From positions 1,674,001 to 1,738,000 of the forward strand of contig JAEUWY010000008.1 of assembly GCA_022059125.1 (NCBI GenBank): 64,000 bases of DNA, read 5' to 3'. Below the pieces are notes generated by a model. That model worked only from the letters and a program-made list of their open reading frames with translations, made no database searches and was not told where the DNA came from. The position numbers were made by a program, and so were the translations under genes. This DNA comes from Corynespora cassiicola. Taxonomy: Eukaryota; Ascomycota; Dothideomycetes; Pleosporales; Corynesporascaceae. This document shows positions 10,490 through 22,055 of the stretch, in pieces (position 1 is the stretch's first letter; the number at the start of each line of letters is the position of its first letter).

Positions 10490-11776
10490 TTATGCGCCTT
10501 TGCCCAGCTCGTGCGTCTTCTCCATTCGCTCTTCCAGGTTCTTAACCCAGTCACCAACCACCTTCATATTATGCTGCAGGCTCTTTTCAGACACCTTTAT
10601 GTCATTGGACACGTTCTCCAAAGACATCTGCCACTTCTTGATCTCATCTTCCTGCTTCGACTGTCGGTGCTCCAACTCCCTCAGCACCTCATCCGCCTGC
10701 CACGCACTCGTATGCACAAGCCTCAACGTGCGCAGACGCTCCAGCACGAGCGGAATAAGAGGGGCAAGCTTGTCGATTGAAGGCAGCGTTCCATACAAGG
10801 CATTGACTTTGGCCTCTTGCTCCGGGCTCGAAACCGTCTTGCCGTCTGCGCCGCCGCGAGCATTCTCATCCCTCGCCTGTTTCACCTGCTCTGCATCCAC
10901 CATCAGCTGCTTGACCAGCTGCGTAGCGTTCTCGAGCTGGTTCGTCGACGCATCCGCCACGATACCCAGGACCTGCTCCATCCTCTCCAGCGTCGCAAAG
11001 ACGGGAAACGGCGCCTTGTCGCTGAGCTCCGGCATCGTATTCCCGTTCAGCCCGAGGCTCTTCTCCAGGCCCGCGAGCCGGGCGTCGAAATCCGCCGCCT
11101 GGCTGAGCACATAGTCGAGCTGCGACTTCTGAATCTGCGACCCGGGGAGCGGTGGCTGATTCGCCACGGCCCTGGCCAGGCGCGGCGAAGGCCCAAAATC
11201 AGGATAATTGTTGAACTTCTGGATCGTCTTTTCGAGGAGCGGCTCCGCGCCACGCACCCCGCCCCGCCGCGTCGCATAGATCCAGTCCACCTTGTCGCTG
11301 ATGAGCTCCATGACCTCCTTCGGATCCTGCTCCTCGATCTTGCTATTGTCGCCCGAGTCGAGCCGCGCTTGGTATTCTTGCTGTAGCTCCTCCATCTCCC
11401 GCTTCACCCGCAGGAGCTTGCGGCTGAACGACTCTTGCTCGGAGTCGCTGTCGTCGCCGAGGATCTCGCCTCTCCGCCGCGCGCTCCGGGTCGAGGTGCG
11501 GTATGAGCGTCGCTGTGCGCTGATGTTGTCTGAGAAGTCGACGCCATGGGCGTCCACCCGCGCGGGCTGGAATCGGTTGCGTGCTTGGTCGGTCTGGAGG
11601 CGCTGGTGTCGTACTGCCGACTCGGATTCGTCCGACTCTCCGTCTGAGGACTCGGATACGGCGGTCGAGGCTTGGATTGTGGATACGTCTTCGGCGAGGT
11701 CGGGTGTCTCGTAAACGTCGGGTGCGGTGTCAATGCCAGGAAGGCTGTCGTACTTGGGCTTGGGTGCCTCAGCCAT
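10490..11776 (-). CDS. Dynactin subunit 2 (p50 dynamitin)
   Basis: Single exon, 428 residues, which is normal for the family. Dynamitin builds the shoulder of dynactin, linking the Arp1 filament to the p150 arm so that dynein can carry cargo and nuclei. The family's N-terminal anchor is present (PKYDSLPGIDTAPDVYETPDL). A Glu-rich coiled coil follows (SRKLLRVKREMEELQQEYQARL), then the conserved block around YNNYPDFGPSP-like residues (KFNNYPDFGPSPRLAR) and further coiled coils to the C-terminus. The start is the only ATG preceding the conserved anchor. Its neighbour on the same strand is the ArpC2 gene, another cytoskeletal subunit. Confidence 0.93.
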   Translation of the reverse strand: MAEAPKPKYDSLPGIDTAPDVYETPDLAEDVSTIQASTAVSESSDGESDESESAVRHQRLQTDQARNRFQPARVDAHGVDFSDNISAQRRSYRTSTRSARRRGEILGDDSDSEQESFSRKLLRVKREMEELQQEYQARLDSGDNSKIEEQDPKEVMELISDKVDWIYATRRGGVRGAEPLLEKTIQKFNNYPDFGPSPRLARAVANQPPLPGSQIQKSQLDYVLSQAADFDARLAGLEKSLGLNGNTMPELSDKAPFPVFATLERMEQVLGIVADASTNQLENATQLVKQLMVDAEQVKQARDENARGGADGKTVSSPEQEAKVNALYGTLPSIDKLAPLIPLVLERLRTLRLVHTSAWQADEVLRELEHRQSKQEDEIKKWQMSLENVSNDIKVSEKSLQHNMKVVGDWVKNLEERMEKTHELGKGA

Positions 11777-12148
11777 GATGCCGTCTGGGAATTTGAATCT
11801 GAGGGTGCAGGCGGGGTATTTTGTTTTTCTCGTAGCTGGTCGTAAAGCTGGGGTTGAATTCAGGGAACGCGACTATAGTTGTGGTCGCGACTAACTGCGG
11901 GGTGGCTTGTGCGCAGCGGGAGATCAACGGGCCTCTCCGCAGGCATACAGGCAGGAGCTACAAAAGCAAAATAGAGTCATGCATATTGGGCTGAATTGTT
12001 GGTTCTATCATCGCTTCTGGTTTCTGGAGATTCTGCCCTACTTTCCGTGCAGCATCCCTACATGCTAAGCTCCTAGTCCACCTCCGCAGTCTCCGCATTG
12101 GGGCTCACAAAAACCTCCAATCATGCAGTGTCTACTGGTTTCAATTTT
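11777..12148. other. Intergenic region, arc35 3' end to dynamitin promoter
   Basis: About 370 bases upstream of dynamitin and downstream of the ArpC2 gene, both on minus. Nothing else recognised. Confidence 0.5.
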
Positions 12149-13309
12149 TTACGACTGAACCTTGAACGTACGTCCACTAGCGGTCTTGCGCTCCTTCTCC
12201 TCGCTCTCTGGCCTAGCCCTACGAAGAACTGCAAGGTCGTTAGCATAACGTCTGTGTAGAATATTACGCATGTCTGCTTACCCTGGAGGAAGTCTGCAGT
12301 CCGCCTCCTCATTCTCGAGTGAATGTAAGCCTTGGAAGCCTTAATGTGGTAATGGAAGTAGTCGCGGAAAGTCTGAATGTGCGAAATGACCTCGGCTCGT
12401 CGCTGGTTAGTCAAATGGCGGGGGAACAGAACTACGCATGTTAGTGTTTGTTGGCCATGTACGATGCCCTTTTACTCACCAAATGTGATGTATCCAATCT
12501 CGCCAGATCCAGAGTTGTTGACCCCTGGGATTCCCTCGAGCTCGAGAGGAGGGTCGTTTCGGAAGAGCACTTGGGGCGCATTCTGGATTGCTCTGCGTCG
12601 AGCATCAACGAATTCCTGCAAAAACACCTTGCCAAAGATCCTGTCTGTCTCCTCGCGGAAGACGGTCGAAAAAATGACGGTGACACGATCGTGGCTGGCC
12701 TTGATAAAGATAGCCTCCTCCTCGCGGTAATGGATTGCGCGAATCTCGCCGCCCTCCTTCACACCCTGGGGAGCAGACTCGGAAGTGTATTTAGAAGCTT
12801 CCTCCTGAAGCTGCTGGAACTCGTCAAAGGCCTGCTCGAAGGGTGCAGCCATGGCATTGCGCTTGAGAAGCGATATGCGCTTGATCAGATCGTCCTTCTC
12901 CTCTTGTATACCCGTCAGCAACAGCCGGTTGCGTCATGTACCTGCACATACCTTGGTCCTCAGGGAGGTTCTCCAGGTCGACCTGCACTGAGAAGTCGTA
13001 TCCCTGCTCGGGCTCTACAATGTACGGGCCATACTCGCGCTCGAGCACTGCCTGAGCTCCATACTGCAGCAATTCGGGGAAGCACTTGACGGATATCGAG
13101 ATCAGAATCTTGGTCTTGGTCTCCGGGGTGGAGATGTGGAAGGTGACGTTGTCAAAGTCGGACACAACCTGGTCGATTGACGTCGGGGCTGCTCTGCTAC
13201 CTGTCAGCTACCTGGAGGTTGGCGGGAGGCAGCGGGGTAGGACGCACCCTGCGAAGCGCTCCTTGAGGAGCGACTCAATGAGGACGTTCTGGTAGTCGAG
13301 GAGAAGCAT
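12149..13309 (-). CDS. arc35: Arp2/3 complex subunit 2 (ArpC2, p34)
   Basis: Five exons on minus: 13309..13248, 13196..12952, 12902..12480, 12431..12282 and 12228..12149, giving 319 residues. The introns are 48-53 nt and every phase closes. ArpC2 forms the structural core with ArpC4 and contacts the mother actin filament in branched nucleation. Recognisable family segments are [15 protein letters not shown] at the start, [61 protein letters not shown] residues in the middle, and [21 protein letters not shown] near the end with the typical basic tail. Because it is split into short exons, no single open frame shows the whole gene. It shares a 334-bp divergent promoter with utp12. Confidence 0.95.
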
Positions 13310-13643
13310 GGCTGCTGGTGTGCCTCTGCCTGCGGGACGGGAATGTGGACGTGTCGCGGCGGGGAGCTGTGGGTTGGGGCGGAGGCCGGAGGACGTGATG
13401 GTGCGTCGTCTCGCAGGAGTGGCCTTGTGTGGCGGTGGCCTGTGGCTGGAATTGTGGGGGTGCTTTTCCGCGACTTCGAAAAAAAGTTCGAGAGCTGCGA
13501 CGAGCCACCACTCCGACATTCCTCACGGCGCATGCCCCTAGCCGCCTGAAAGCCGTGTATAATGATTGCAGCTGCTCGATCCAGTACCTAATCGTCCCGT
13601 TCTGCCCACCTGATACCCCAGTCCCCACCATCAAAGGCCCATC
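13310..13643. promoter_or_regulatory. Divergent promoter, arc35 / utp12
   Basis: A 334-bp region between the start codons of two divergent, constitutively needed genes. No specific factor site is called. Confidence 0.55.
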
Positions 13644-16580
13644 ATGGTCAAGTCCTACAAGTAAGTCTCGTCGCGGCTCACATGGACGCATACTAAGTAT
13701 GGCAGCAAGTACGAGCAGGGCGATGCTTTTGGAGTAGTCGCAACGGCCACCTCCAACATCGTGTGGACCTCTGAAGGCGTCACGCAGCCTGGATCGAATC
13801 GCCCCGCCGGCGCCGGACGCGCATATGCCGCCGCAAACGAAGAGGTGCTGTGTTGGGACGTAAAGAAGGGCGAGATCTTGAGCCGATGGCGTGATTCTTC
13901 CTGCACAGACGAGGTCACCGTCATTTGCCGGAGCGAGGTGGATCCAGATGTCTTCGCCGTGGGCTATGCCGACGGAAGTATAAGAATTTGGGATTCGAGG
14001 ACCGCCACCGTCGTCATAAGCTTCAATGGACACAAATCGGCCGTCACGACACTCACTTTTGATCAATCTGGCGTGCGGCTTGCCAGTGGCGCAAAAGACA
14101 CAGACATCGTAGTGTGGGATTTGGTGTCTGAAGTTGGCCTTTTCAAGCTTCGAGGTCACAAGGGACAAATCACCGGGCTACACTTTTTGCATCCCGCCAA
14201 ATCAGTCGAAGGCGACGAAGATGGAACCTCGGATATGGACATGGACGCCGACCAAGCCTTCCTCCTCTCGACCAGCAAAGACTCCCTGATCAAGATCTGG
14301 GATGTCACTACGCAGCACTGCATTGAGACACACATCGCGCAATCGAATGGCGAATGCTGGGCGCTCGGTGTATCACCTGACGGAAACGCATGCATAACTG
14401 CGGGCAATGACGGAGAGCTTAAAGTCTGGGCCATTGATGTGGCAGGCCTGAGAAGAGCAGGGTCAACGATTGGAGATGCAGCAACGGAACAGCAGTATCT
14501 TCAAGAAAGGGGAATTTTGTACCGCACAGGCAAGGACAGGACATTGGGAATATCCTTTTACGCGAAATCCGACTACATTGCTGTGCACGGTTCAGAGAAA
14601 GCCGTAGAGATATGGCGAACGCGAACCGAGTCTGAAGTTCAGAAAAGCTTGGCAAGGAAGAGGAGGAGAAGAAGGGAAAAGGCAAAGAACGAAGCAAATG
14701 GCGAGGCGGAGAAAGCGGAGGATGAGGAGAAGATCAGTGTCGCCGACGCTGAGATTGGAGAGGTCATCGTGCCATATGTGACTGTGCGAACAGCTGGCAA
14801 GGTCCGGTCCGTCTCGTGGATGCACATCAAAGGATCAAAGAAGCTGCAGCTATTAGTGGGGACGAACAACAACCTCATCGACGTGTACGAAGTTTCAGCC
14901 AAAGGAAAATCGAAGAGCGATGAACCCCCAGAGTATACTCGAGCGCTCTCCGTCGAGCTTGCAGGGCACAGAAACGACATTCGAGCGGTTGCGCTCAGCT
15001 CAGATGACCGCATGTTGGCATCTGCCTCCAGCGGCGGTCTCAAGATCTGGAATATCCGTACACAGAATTGTCTCCGAACGTTGGAATGTGGGTATGCGTT
15101 ATGCGCTGCCTTCCTGCCTGGAGACAAGATTGTGGTCGTTGGCACGAAAGAAGGTGACATCGAGTTGTATGACATTGCCGCTTCATCGCTACTCGACAAA
15201 ATTTCCGCCCACGAGGGCGCAGTCTGGAGCCTTCAAGTACACCCTGATGGCAAGTCACTGGTTACCGGAAGCGCGGATAAATCCGTCAAATTCTGGACTT
15301 TTGACATTGTGCAAGAGGAGATTCCCGGGACCAAGCGGACGATGCCAAAACTCGAGCTTGTTCAGTCGCGTGTGTTGAAGGTCAACGATGACGTTCTCAG
15401 TATCCAGTTCTCCCCCGACTCTCGATTGCTGGCTGTTGCGACATTGGACAACACCGTCAAGGTCTTCTTCGTCGATTCGCTCAAACTTTTCCTGAACCTG
15501 TACGGCCACAAGCTTCCGGTGCTCAGCATATCCATATCGAGCGACAGCAAGTTGATTGCGACATCTTCCGCCGACAAGAATGTTCGTATCTGGGGTCTTG
15601 ATTTTGGTGACTGTCACAAGGCACTTTTCGGACACGAGGACAGTATCATGCAGATCAGCTTCATCCCCCACCCTGTCGAACAAGATGAAAAGCACATCTT
15701 CTTCAGTGCTAGTAAAGACCGGGTGGTCAAGAGCTGGGATGGCGACAAGTTCGAGCAAATCCAGAAGCTCAAGGGGCATCACGGCGAGATTTGGGCGATG
15801 ACTGTATCCAAGACGGGCGATTTCGTTGTCACGGCGAGTCACGACAAGAGTATCCGGATATGGAACAAGACAGATGAGCCCATCTTCCTGGAAGAAGAGC
15901 GCGAAAAAGAGCTTGAAGAGCTTTACGAGAACACGCTCGCCACTTCCCTGGAGGACGACCAAATGAACGGCGAGTCAGCCGAAGCAGTCGACGCCTCGAA
16001 ACAGACCATCAGCACGCTGACAGCCGGAGAGCGCATCCAAGAGGCATTGGAGCTCGGCCTGGTAGATCTCGAGGTCGTCCGCGCGTGGGAAGAACAGAGG
16101 AAGAGCAACCCGAAGATTGCCCCACCTCAACGCAACCCTCTCTACATGGCGCTTGGCAATATTTCCGCCGAACGTCATGTCCTCAATACGTTGGCGAAGA
16201 TTCCGGCCGCCCAGCTCCACGACGCACTCCTTGTCCTGCCATTCTCCTCCCTCCCCGCCCTCTTCACCTTTATCGCAATCTGGGTCCAGAGGCAATGGAA
16301 CATCACGCTTACATGTCGAGTCCTGTTCTTCATGCTCAAGACGCATCAGAAGCAGATTGTGGCTAGCAAAGAGCTTAAGACTGTGCTAGAGGATATGAGG
16401 AGCGACCTCCGCAAGACTCTGGGGGGTAACAAGGATCTCATCGGTTTCAACGTCGCTGCCGTCAGGTTCGTAGGCGAGAGAGTCGACGAGGCGGGTATCG
16501 TTAGGCTCGAGGATGTGGAACGCGTAGAGGAAGAGGGTAAGAAGTCGAGGAAGAAGCGGGCGTTTGTCGATGTCGCGTAA
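13644..16580 (+). CDS. utp12: U3 snoRNP protein Utp12/Dip2 (SSU processome WD40 protein)
   Basis: Two exons: a 17-nt first exon (13644..13660) encoding MVKSY plus two bases, then 13706..16580; 963 residues. The 45-nt intron has a textbook TACTAAG branch site. Utp12 belongs to the UTP-B subcomplex, which joins the pre-18S rRNA early in ribosome assembly in the nucleolus. The N-terminus (MVKSYNKYEQGDAFGVV) matches the family. Many WD repeats follow (for example DGSIRIWDSR, DTDIVVWDL, DSLIKIWDV, DKSVKFWTF, DKNVRIWGL, DKSIRIWNK), consistent with two propellers, interrupted near 300-320 by a Lys/Arg/Glu-rich insert. The C-terminal 110 residues (ISAERHVLNTLAKIPAAQL onward) are the Utp12 dimerisation domain. 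Length is close to the yeast protein (943). Confidence 0.96.
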
Positions 16581-18640
16581 AGGATCTACGAGGTGGATGG
16601 ATGTTTTGGCGTACCAGAAAATTTTGCGGAGTTGGGATATGTTCATTAGGAAATGTGTATAAAATGATCGAATGGGCAGCCGAGTTGGCTGTACCGAAAA
16701 ATTGCTACATGCGAGCCCTCTTGGTGTCTGTGATGCATGTTGTGGTTCTCATGGTTGAGACTCCTGAGTAGTACGCCTTGGTGGCTCGTAGGCGGCGCTC
16801 CGGCGGCGCTTGTGGGTAACCAGAGGTAATTTGGTCTGCCTTGTGAATTCTCCAAGTTCTCATTTGTTGGATTATCGCTGTTTTCGAGATGTGTAACAAG
16901 ATACCATGGGTCATGGTAGGTGGTAAATTTGGATGTGCAGCAAGAACGCCTCGCCCATGAATATGCCGAAGCGAACCGAAGCTGCGAACATCTATAGCTC
17001 CACCACGCATTTACCTATCAAGTCGCTCTGCTTAAATGCATAAAGGCACTACCGAGATAATCCCTCTGATATAATCCAAGTTACATAATGGCTGGGGACA
17101 TGCAAGTGCTAAGCTGCTAGGAAGACCCTAGCGGCCGTTTACTCAGCGCTTCGCTTTTGGAATCTGCCTTGGGCCCCGGCACCCGTTAGCCTCGTGGTGA
17201 AACAAACAACCACCTGTCACAGCACGACTGTAAAGCAGGGACCTCTCCGTCTCCAAAAACGGTCTCCAAAAATCTGAGCGCGGGCCTAGATTCCACGTAG
17301 AGAGATTTTGACTCGGATCCCGATCTGGCACAGTTTCCCTTCCAGAATGGTGCCGACTGCCACACTACTCACGCCACCGCCTCTAGGGCTTCGGCAACGA
17401 AAGGCAGACTTGACTACTTGGGTACATTGCGATCTATCACGGTCTGTGGTCCAATAAGATTTGGCCAGAAATTTCGCGTCTAGATCGTTTGTCTGTGAGC
17501 ATGCGGACCGACTTCTCTGCGGCAGAATTCCCGTTGTCGGGAGCAAACGGAGATATCCACGTCAAAGTCTGCCTGAGGCACGACCGACGGGAGCAGAACA
17601 CATTTCCTACTGCTTTGCCTTGTGCCAGGGGTTCGAGACTGGCTCGGTGGTGGTTTGGCCAAATGTTGGCTCTTTTTGGAAGGCATTGTCTCAACGTGAT
17701 CATACCTGCATAGTTCAAGCTAGACACAGCCCCGTTTCACTCGATGCTTTTCATTCGGCTACAGGGAACAAGCTCACTTAGTCACGCCTTTTTGGTGGTT
17801 GGCGTGAAACAATTTTCTTGTCCGGTCGGTTAGTAAGGAATCCATGGCTCTATTACTTGCCAGTTCCAGTAAGATGGTAGGTGACGGTGAAAGCCTGAGG
17901 GTGGCTACTGGCTTGATGCAATACGAGGGCCTGGCATGCTTGTTGTTACAGACCACTGCAGACCCGTGAGTTGTTGCACCTCCGCCCCACCCCCCTATCC
18001 GCACGGCTAGAACGGCGGAGGCCAAGTGTCAAAGGGCGCGATGTTAATTGTCGGTGGGATCATTGCGTTGGTATGCTGGGACTCGTGACTAATTTTTAGA
18101 CGCTGGTGGCATTTTGATCTACATTTAAGCTCGTACAGTGAGGGAGTTGGAAGCCTATCGTGAGCTGAGGTAGATGAGTAACCCCTAGTAAGCCCTCACG
18201 AGCTGTCCAAATGATGGTAGGACATCCTATGAAGGCCACAGTGAAGCTGAACACATCTGCCAGCATTGTCCTCCTTATGGTGCTTGGAGGAAAATCTTAT
18301 ATGCGGTGTGGCTGTGTCGAACATACCGCATTGACTCCTTTCTGCGTGCCTAATCAGGGAACGTTTTATATCGTATCCACGGCGGTTGTCCTTGCCATAA
18401 GCGTCAAATTCACTTCCCCACATACGATAACTCCTTGCAAGCAATGCATCCATGTGGTCAAGGCGCAGGGTCACTCTCGGGTCAATCAATGGTCGGAAGG
18501 CTGATTCTCAGAGCCTTATGGCCAAAGAACTTCGAGTGGTTCGGATCGAATACAAGTGAAAACTTGCATGACCCCATCCAAAGAACAGCAAACGGGCCAG
18601 CTTGCACATGCCTCTCATCTTTCTTTCTTCACACTCACTA
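16581..18640. other. Intergenic region, utp12 to GT32 gene
   Basis: About 2.1 kb with no recognisable gene. Open frames in it (for example 17461..17781) lack family motifs. Composition is moderate and there is no obvious repeat. Confidence 0.45.
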
Positions 18641-19747
18641 ATGGCGACAATACGGTATCGGTTTCTGCTCAAGCTTCTTGCACTTGTCACTCTGTTCTAT
18701 GGAGTCTACTGTGCCATATGCCAACACTCCTTTCAGAAGTTTCTCGGCACACTGAAGATTGGCTTCGATGACTTTCCGTTGGAGTACGCGAGGGCGCTGA
18801 ACGAATCCGTGTCAAACGGCCAGCAGCCAACCGACTTCAACTACACCTCAGTCTACCCCCAGACCAAGATTCCTCGCACGATACATTACATATGGTTCAA
18901 GAACCTATACGAGAGCCACGAAGGCCATACCAAGATCCCGTCCATGGGCTCGAGGTCTCCTGAGATCTGTCGGGAACACAATCCTGACTACGAGATACGG
19001 ATGTGGAACGCTTCGAGCGCGCGAGAATTTTTCGAAACCGAGTATAAGTGGTTCCTGCCCACCTACGACGGCTACCGATATCCCATCCAGAGGATAGACG
19101 CGCTCAAGTACTTTGTACTCTGGCATTATGGTGGTGTATACATGGATCTGGACATTGCCTGTCGCCGGCCCTTGGACCCCTTACTAGCCTTTCCGGCTTG
19201 GTTCCCCGAGGCATCGCCGCTGGGCGTTAACAACGACTTGATGGCATCTGCACCCAGGCACCCCATCCTGAGAAGGATGACCGAGGGCCTCGTTAGTCAC
19301 AACTGGAATCTGCTGTTCCCCTACCTGACGATATTCTGGACGACGGGTCCGCAGTTCACCAGCGACATCCTTCGAGAGTGGTACGGCGAGTTTGGTGGAA
19401 GGGATCTCACAGTACCCTTCCACAAGCAAAATGCTGGTAAGCTGAGCCCCCCTTTCCATACCTTTTCGTGGTCGTCGGCTTGCAGATACTAATGCTGTGC
19501 TTTAGGTACCGATGCCTTCTTCGTCCTGCCCCAGATCTTTTACTCGGAGGAATATACCTTTTTCGGTCACAGCCCAGGGGGAACATGGCATGGATCTGAC
19601 GTCGCCGTCATTTTGTGGCTTGTCGATCGGCTCTGGGTAGTGATTGGTTTTACTATCGCCTTTGTCGGAACGTTGGTCGCCATACTTAAGAGGAGGCAGA
19701 TTGGAGTGCTTTTGAACAAGAAGCAACACTACTATTCATCAGTCTGA
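18641..19747 (+). CDS. GT32 mannosyltransferase, Sur1/Csg1-like (mannosyl-inositolphosphoceramide synthase)
   Basis: Two exons, 18641..19436 and 19506..19747; 345 residues. Family members transfer mannose from GDP-mannose to inositol phosphoceramide in the Golgi. An N-terminal membrane anchor is seen at about 6-25. The GT32 core follows: IPRTIHYIWFKN, HNPDYEIRMWN, RIDALKYFVLWHYGGVYMDLDIACRR-type residues with the DxD pair at Asp169/Asp171, then NNDLMASAPRHP and TTGPQFTS. The end has a second membrane segment (VIGFTIAFVGTLVAIL) and a basic tail. This two-anchor topology and the VNNDLM block favour the Sur1/Csh1 branch over Och1. ATG 18608 is an in-frame alternative 11 codons upstream; 18641 was preferred because it puts a basic residue directly before the anchor. 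Confidence 0.88.
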
Positions 19748-21606
19748 GATGCCGATAGTTACATTTCGGTTGGGACAAGCATTTGCATGGCGTATCGGAT
19801 GGGGGTTGGATGGGTTTCGCACCGGCTTGCTTTTTGGTGCAACAGTGGAGGGCATATGCCTCTCGGCTTCTCTTCAGCTTCGATTTTCTCCTTTGTCATC
19901 ATCACAACCATACCCACTAGAACCTCTTCAAGGCACTCAAGTAGACTGGCATGTCCTAAGTGCTCACAAATGTTAAATTTCTTGTCTAAAGTATTGACCA
20001 TGTCGTGGTTGTTCTGTGAAAACTTTTGGCTAAGACAATTTTGATCAACTACGTCTATGCTATTTGTTGTCAGCACTTCCCATTTTTCACTCTTTCGTCA
20101 AGTCATAGTACATATGCAACAGATTGGTATTGTTACAGCTGGGAGGGCGAATGCCTGAATGAATGGGAAGTAGATATATATATTGTAGCAAAATTTGACT
20201 TCTAGTACGACTAGTTGTATGCGCAGAAATTTTACTAATTAGACGGATAAAACAAACACTATAATAAGCTATTAATACGTTTTTTTCTATTTGTATCGCC
20301 ACACTGTTGCTTTGCAGTTTATTACACAAAAGTAAGTCTAGTCTTGTATAATGCTGTAGCGCTAATTTCTCACAATATATTATTAAAGTAGTTCTTAAAA
20401 AAGAGTGTTATGAAATACAGTTTTGAGTTCCAATACCCATCTTACTATTAATACCAGGTAAGTAATGTTTAGGTATGACTGTGTCTCTGCTGAATCTGTC
20501 GATAAATAGAGCTAGACCCCGGATGATTGATAGGGTGTTGTTTTCCTAGCTGTTGGTGAGAATGTTAAGATATCCTTGCTCTGATAAGCCAAAATGAAAC
20601 AATTTGATGACAAAACTGAATATGAGATACAAGAATATTAGATTTTCCTTTCAGCTATAGCAATATTTTTTTTAAGGACTATGAACACTACTTAAGAAAG
20701 AGCACGTATTAAAGATGCCGCTTGAAGTTTATTATGGATGATTTGGAGCACTTTTTATTGTAGGTCAAAGGGGCCCAACTTGGGTCATATTTTGTTTCCT
20801 TGTATACACAGTGTTTAATGATATAGCCGTCGTACATTACTTTAAAAGCATCAATCACGCTTTTAATTTTAAGCAGCGAAGAACAATGCAACAAAACCTT
20901 TTCCAAAAAACATCTTTGAATGCTTTCTGCTGAGAGACAAATTAATCAAGTATGAAAAACAATTGTACCGATCAATCTCACAAGGGGCATCCTATGATGA
21001 ATCCGAAAAGTATCGATTCCTTAACATGAAGGAATGCTAATAATGTATTGCAGCCACAAACATGAACTGTTTTTTCTTTTTTGTACAGAAGCCAAGAGAT
21101 TGGTAGCAAGGGCTGCACACAATAGATGTAACACATAGAAGAGCAGAGGGACTCAGCAGTCATGCGTACATTCGCCTACACCGCCTCAGCTATGATAAAA
21201 ACGACCGAGGACTATTTCGACACAGAGACATGGACTGTTTAGGATGCTGCAGATATCTAATTTCAGTAGCATCAGCACAACCAACTAATGACAAATGATA
21301 CAACGACAAAGCATGACAATGTCGGTATATCCCTGAATTTCATATATGCGCGCGGTCATGCGGCTGCTTTATATTTGGAGAAGCATTTAGAATCTCCAAC
21401 GCCGACATAAGCCGAGCCCCGAGCGCTCGTGGAGAGCCCTCTAGTAGCTGATGCGATGCCGTCTTCGTGTGCAGGGTAATAAGGCCGGCTCCGCAACCCA
21501 TCTCATGGCGTTTCGCTAACAGTACCTCCCTGCAAAATCGCCATGTCCTTTTTCTTGTTTCCGTATAACGCCGGTATGCCATGCGCCTCTTCGCTCCAAA
21601 GTTCTT
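19748..21606. other. AT-rich island between GT32 and yos1
   Basis: About 1.9 kb. From about 19960 to 21340 the sequence is clearly AT-rich, with many TA steps and poly-A/T runs, unlike the GC-rich genes around it. No intact gene is seen. The composition suggests either a degenerate, possibly RIP-mutated remnant or plain AT-rich spacer. No terminal repeats were found by eye. Confidence 0.5.
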
Positions 21607-22055
21607 TCATCCCAGAATCAATAGGTAGAGGATCATAAGCGTGTTGATGAGCATGAGAGGTACTGTGCCCCAGTTAGTAGGAGCCTCGTTTCTCTTTGTG
21701 CGCAAAGCACTGCTGCGGCACGTGTTGCTGGGGGTGTGGACGTACTCCTCATCAGTGTGCGCACCGAAGAGACAAGATTGACAAGCCGTGCCTTGACGCC
21801 ATCGTCGCGCTGTGCGCCGAAGCCGGGCTCTGCATTTGCCGTCCAGCCAACTAGTTCCGTGTTAGATCATGGCACATGGGCGGCGGTGGTAAGGTAGATG
21901 GTACTTCGTGCGAGAAAGCGGTCTTCGGAAAGGATGGCTATGGCGTTTATGAGGAGAACGGAGACTGCGGAGGTTCAGTCAGTGGGGGGAGTAATTTTTG
22001 GGCAGAATAGATCTAGTTTACCATAGAGCAGACTTCCCAAGCCAAAGAACATCAT
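21607..22055 (-). CDS. yos1: Yos1-like small ER-Golgi membrane protein (IER3IP1 family)
   Basis: A small four-exon gene on minus: 22055..22022, 21964..21905, 21850..21746 and 21662..21607, encoding 84 residues. Exons of 34-105 nt make it invisible to a simple ORF search. Introns are 57, 54 and 83 nt with GT-AG ends, and all phases close to a single stop. Yos1 works with Yip1 and Yif1 in COPII transport from ER to Golgi. Family features: an N-terminal hydrophobic helix (FFGLGSLLYVSVLLINAIAIL) ending in the hallmark LSEDRFLARIGW, a central soluble loop (VKARLVNLVSSVRTLMRIP) and a C-terminal helix LMLINTLMILYLLILG at the very end. Length matches yeast Yos1 (about 85). A second Met codon directly follows the first. 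Confidence 0.9.

Noticed and set aside
15255..15962. 235-codon open frame antisense to utp12
   Set aside because: Shadow of the WD-repeat coding sequence with no independent features.
17629..17638. B-box-like GGTTCGAGAC, possible tRNA
   Set aside because: The flanking bases do not form a T-arm stem and no A-box or acceptor stem was found upstream.
20709..20906. Minus-strand 65-codon frame in the AT-rich island, possible transposase remnant
   Set aside because: No catalytic motif or terminal repeat visible; too short to assign.
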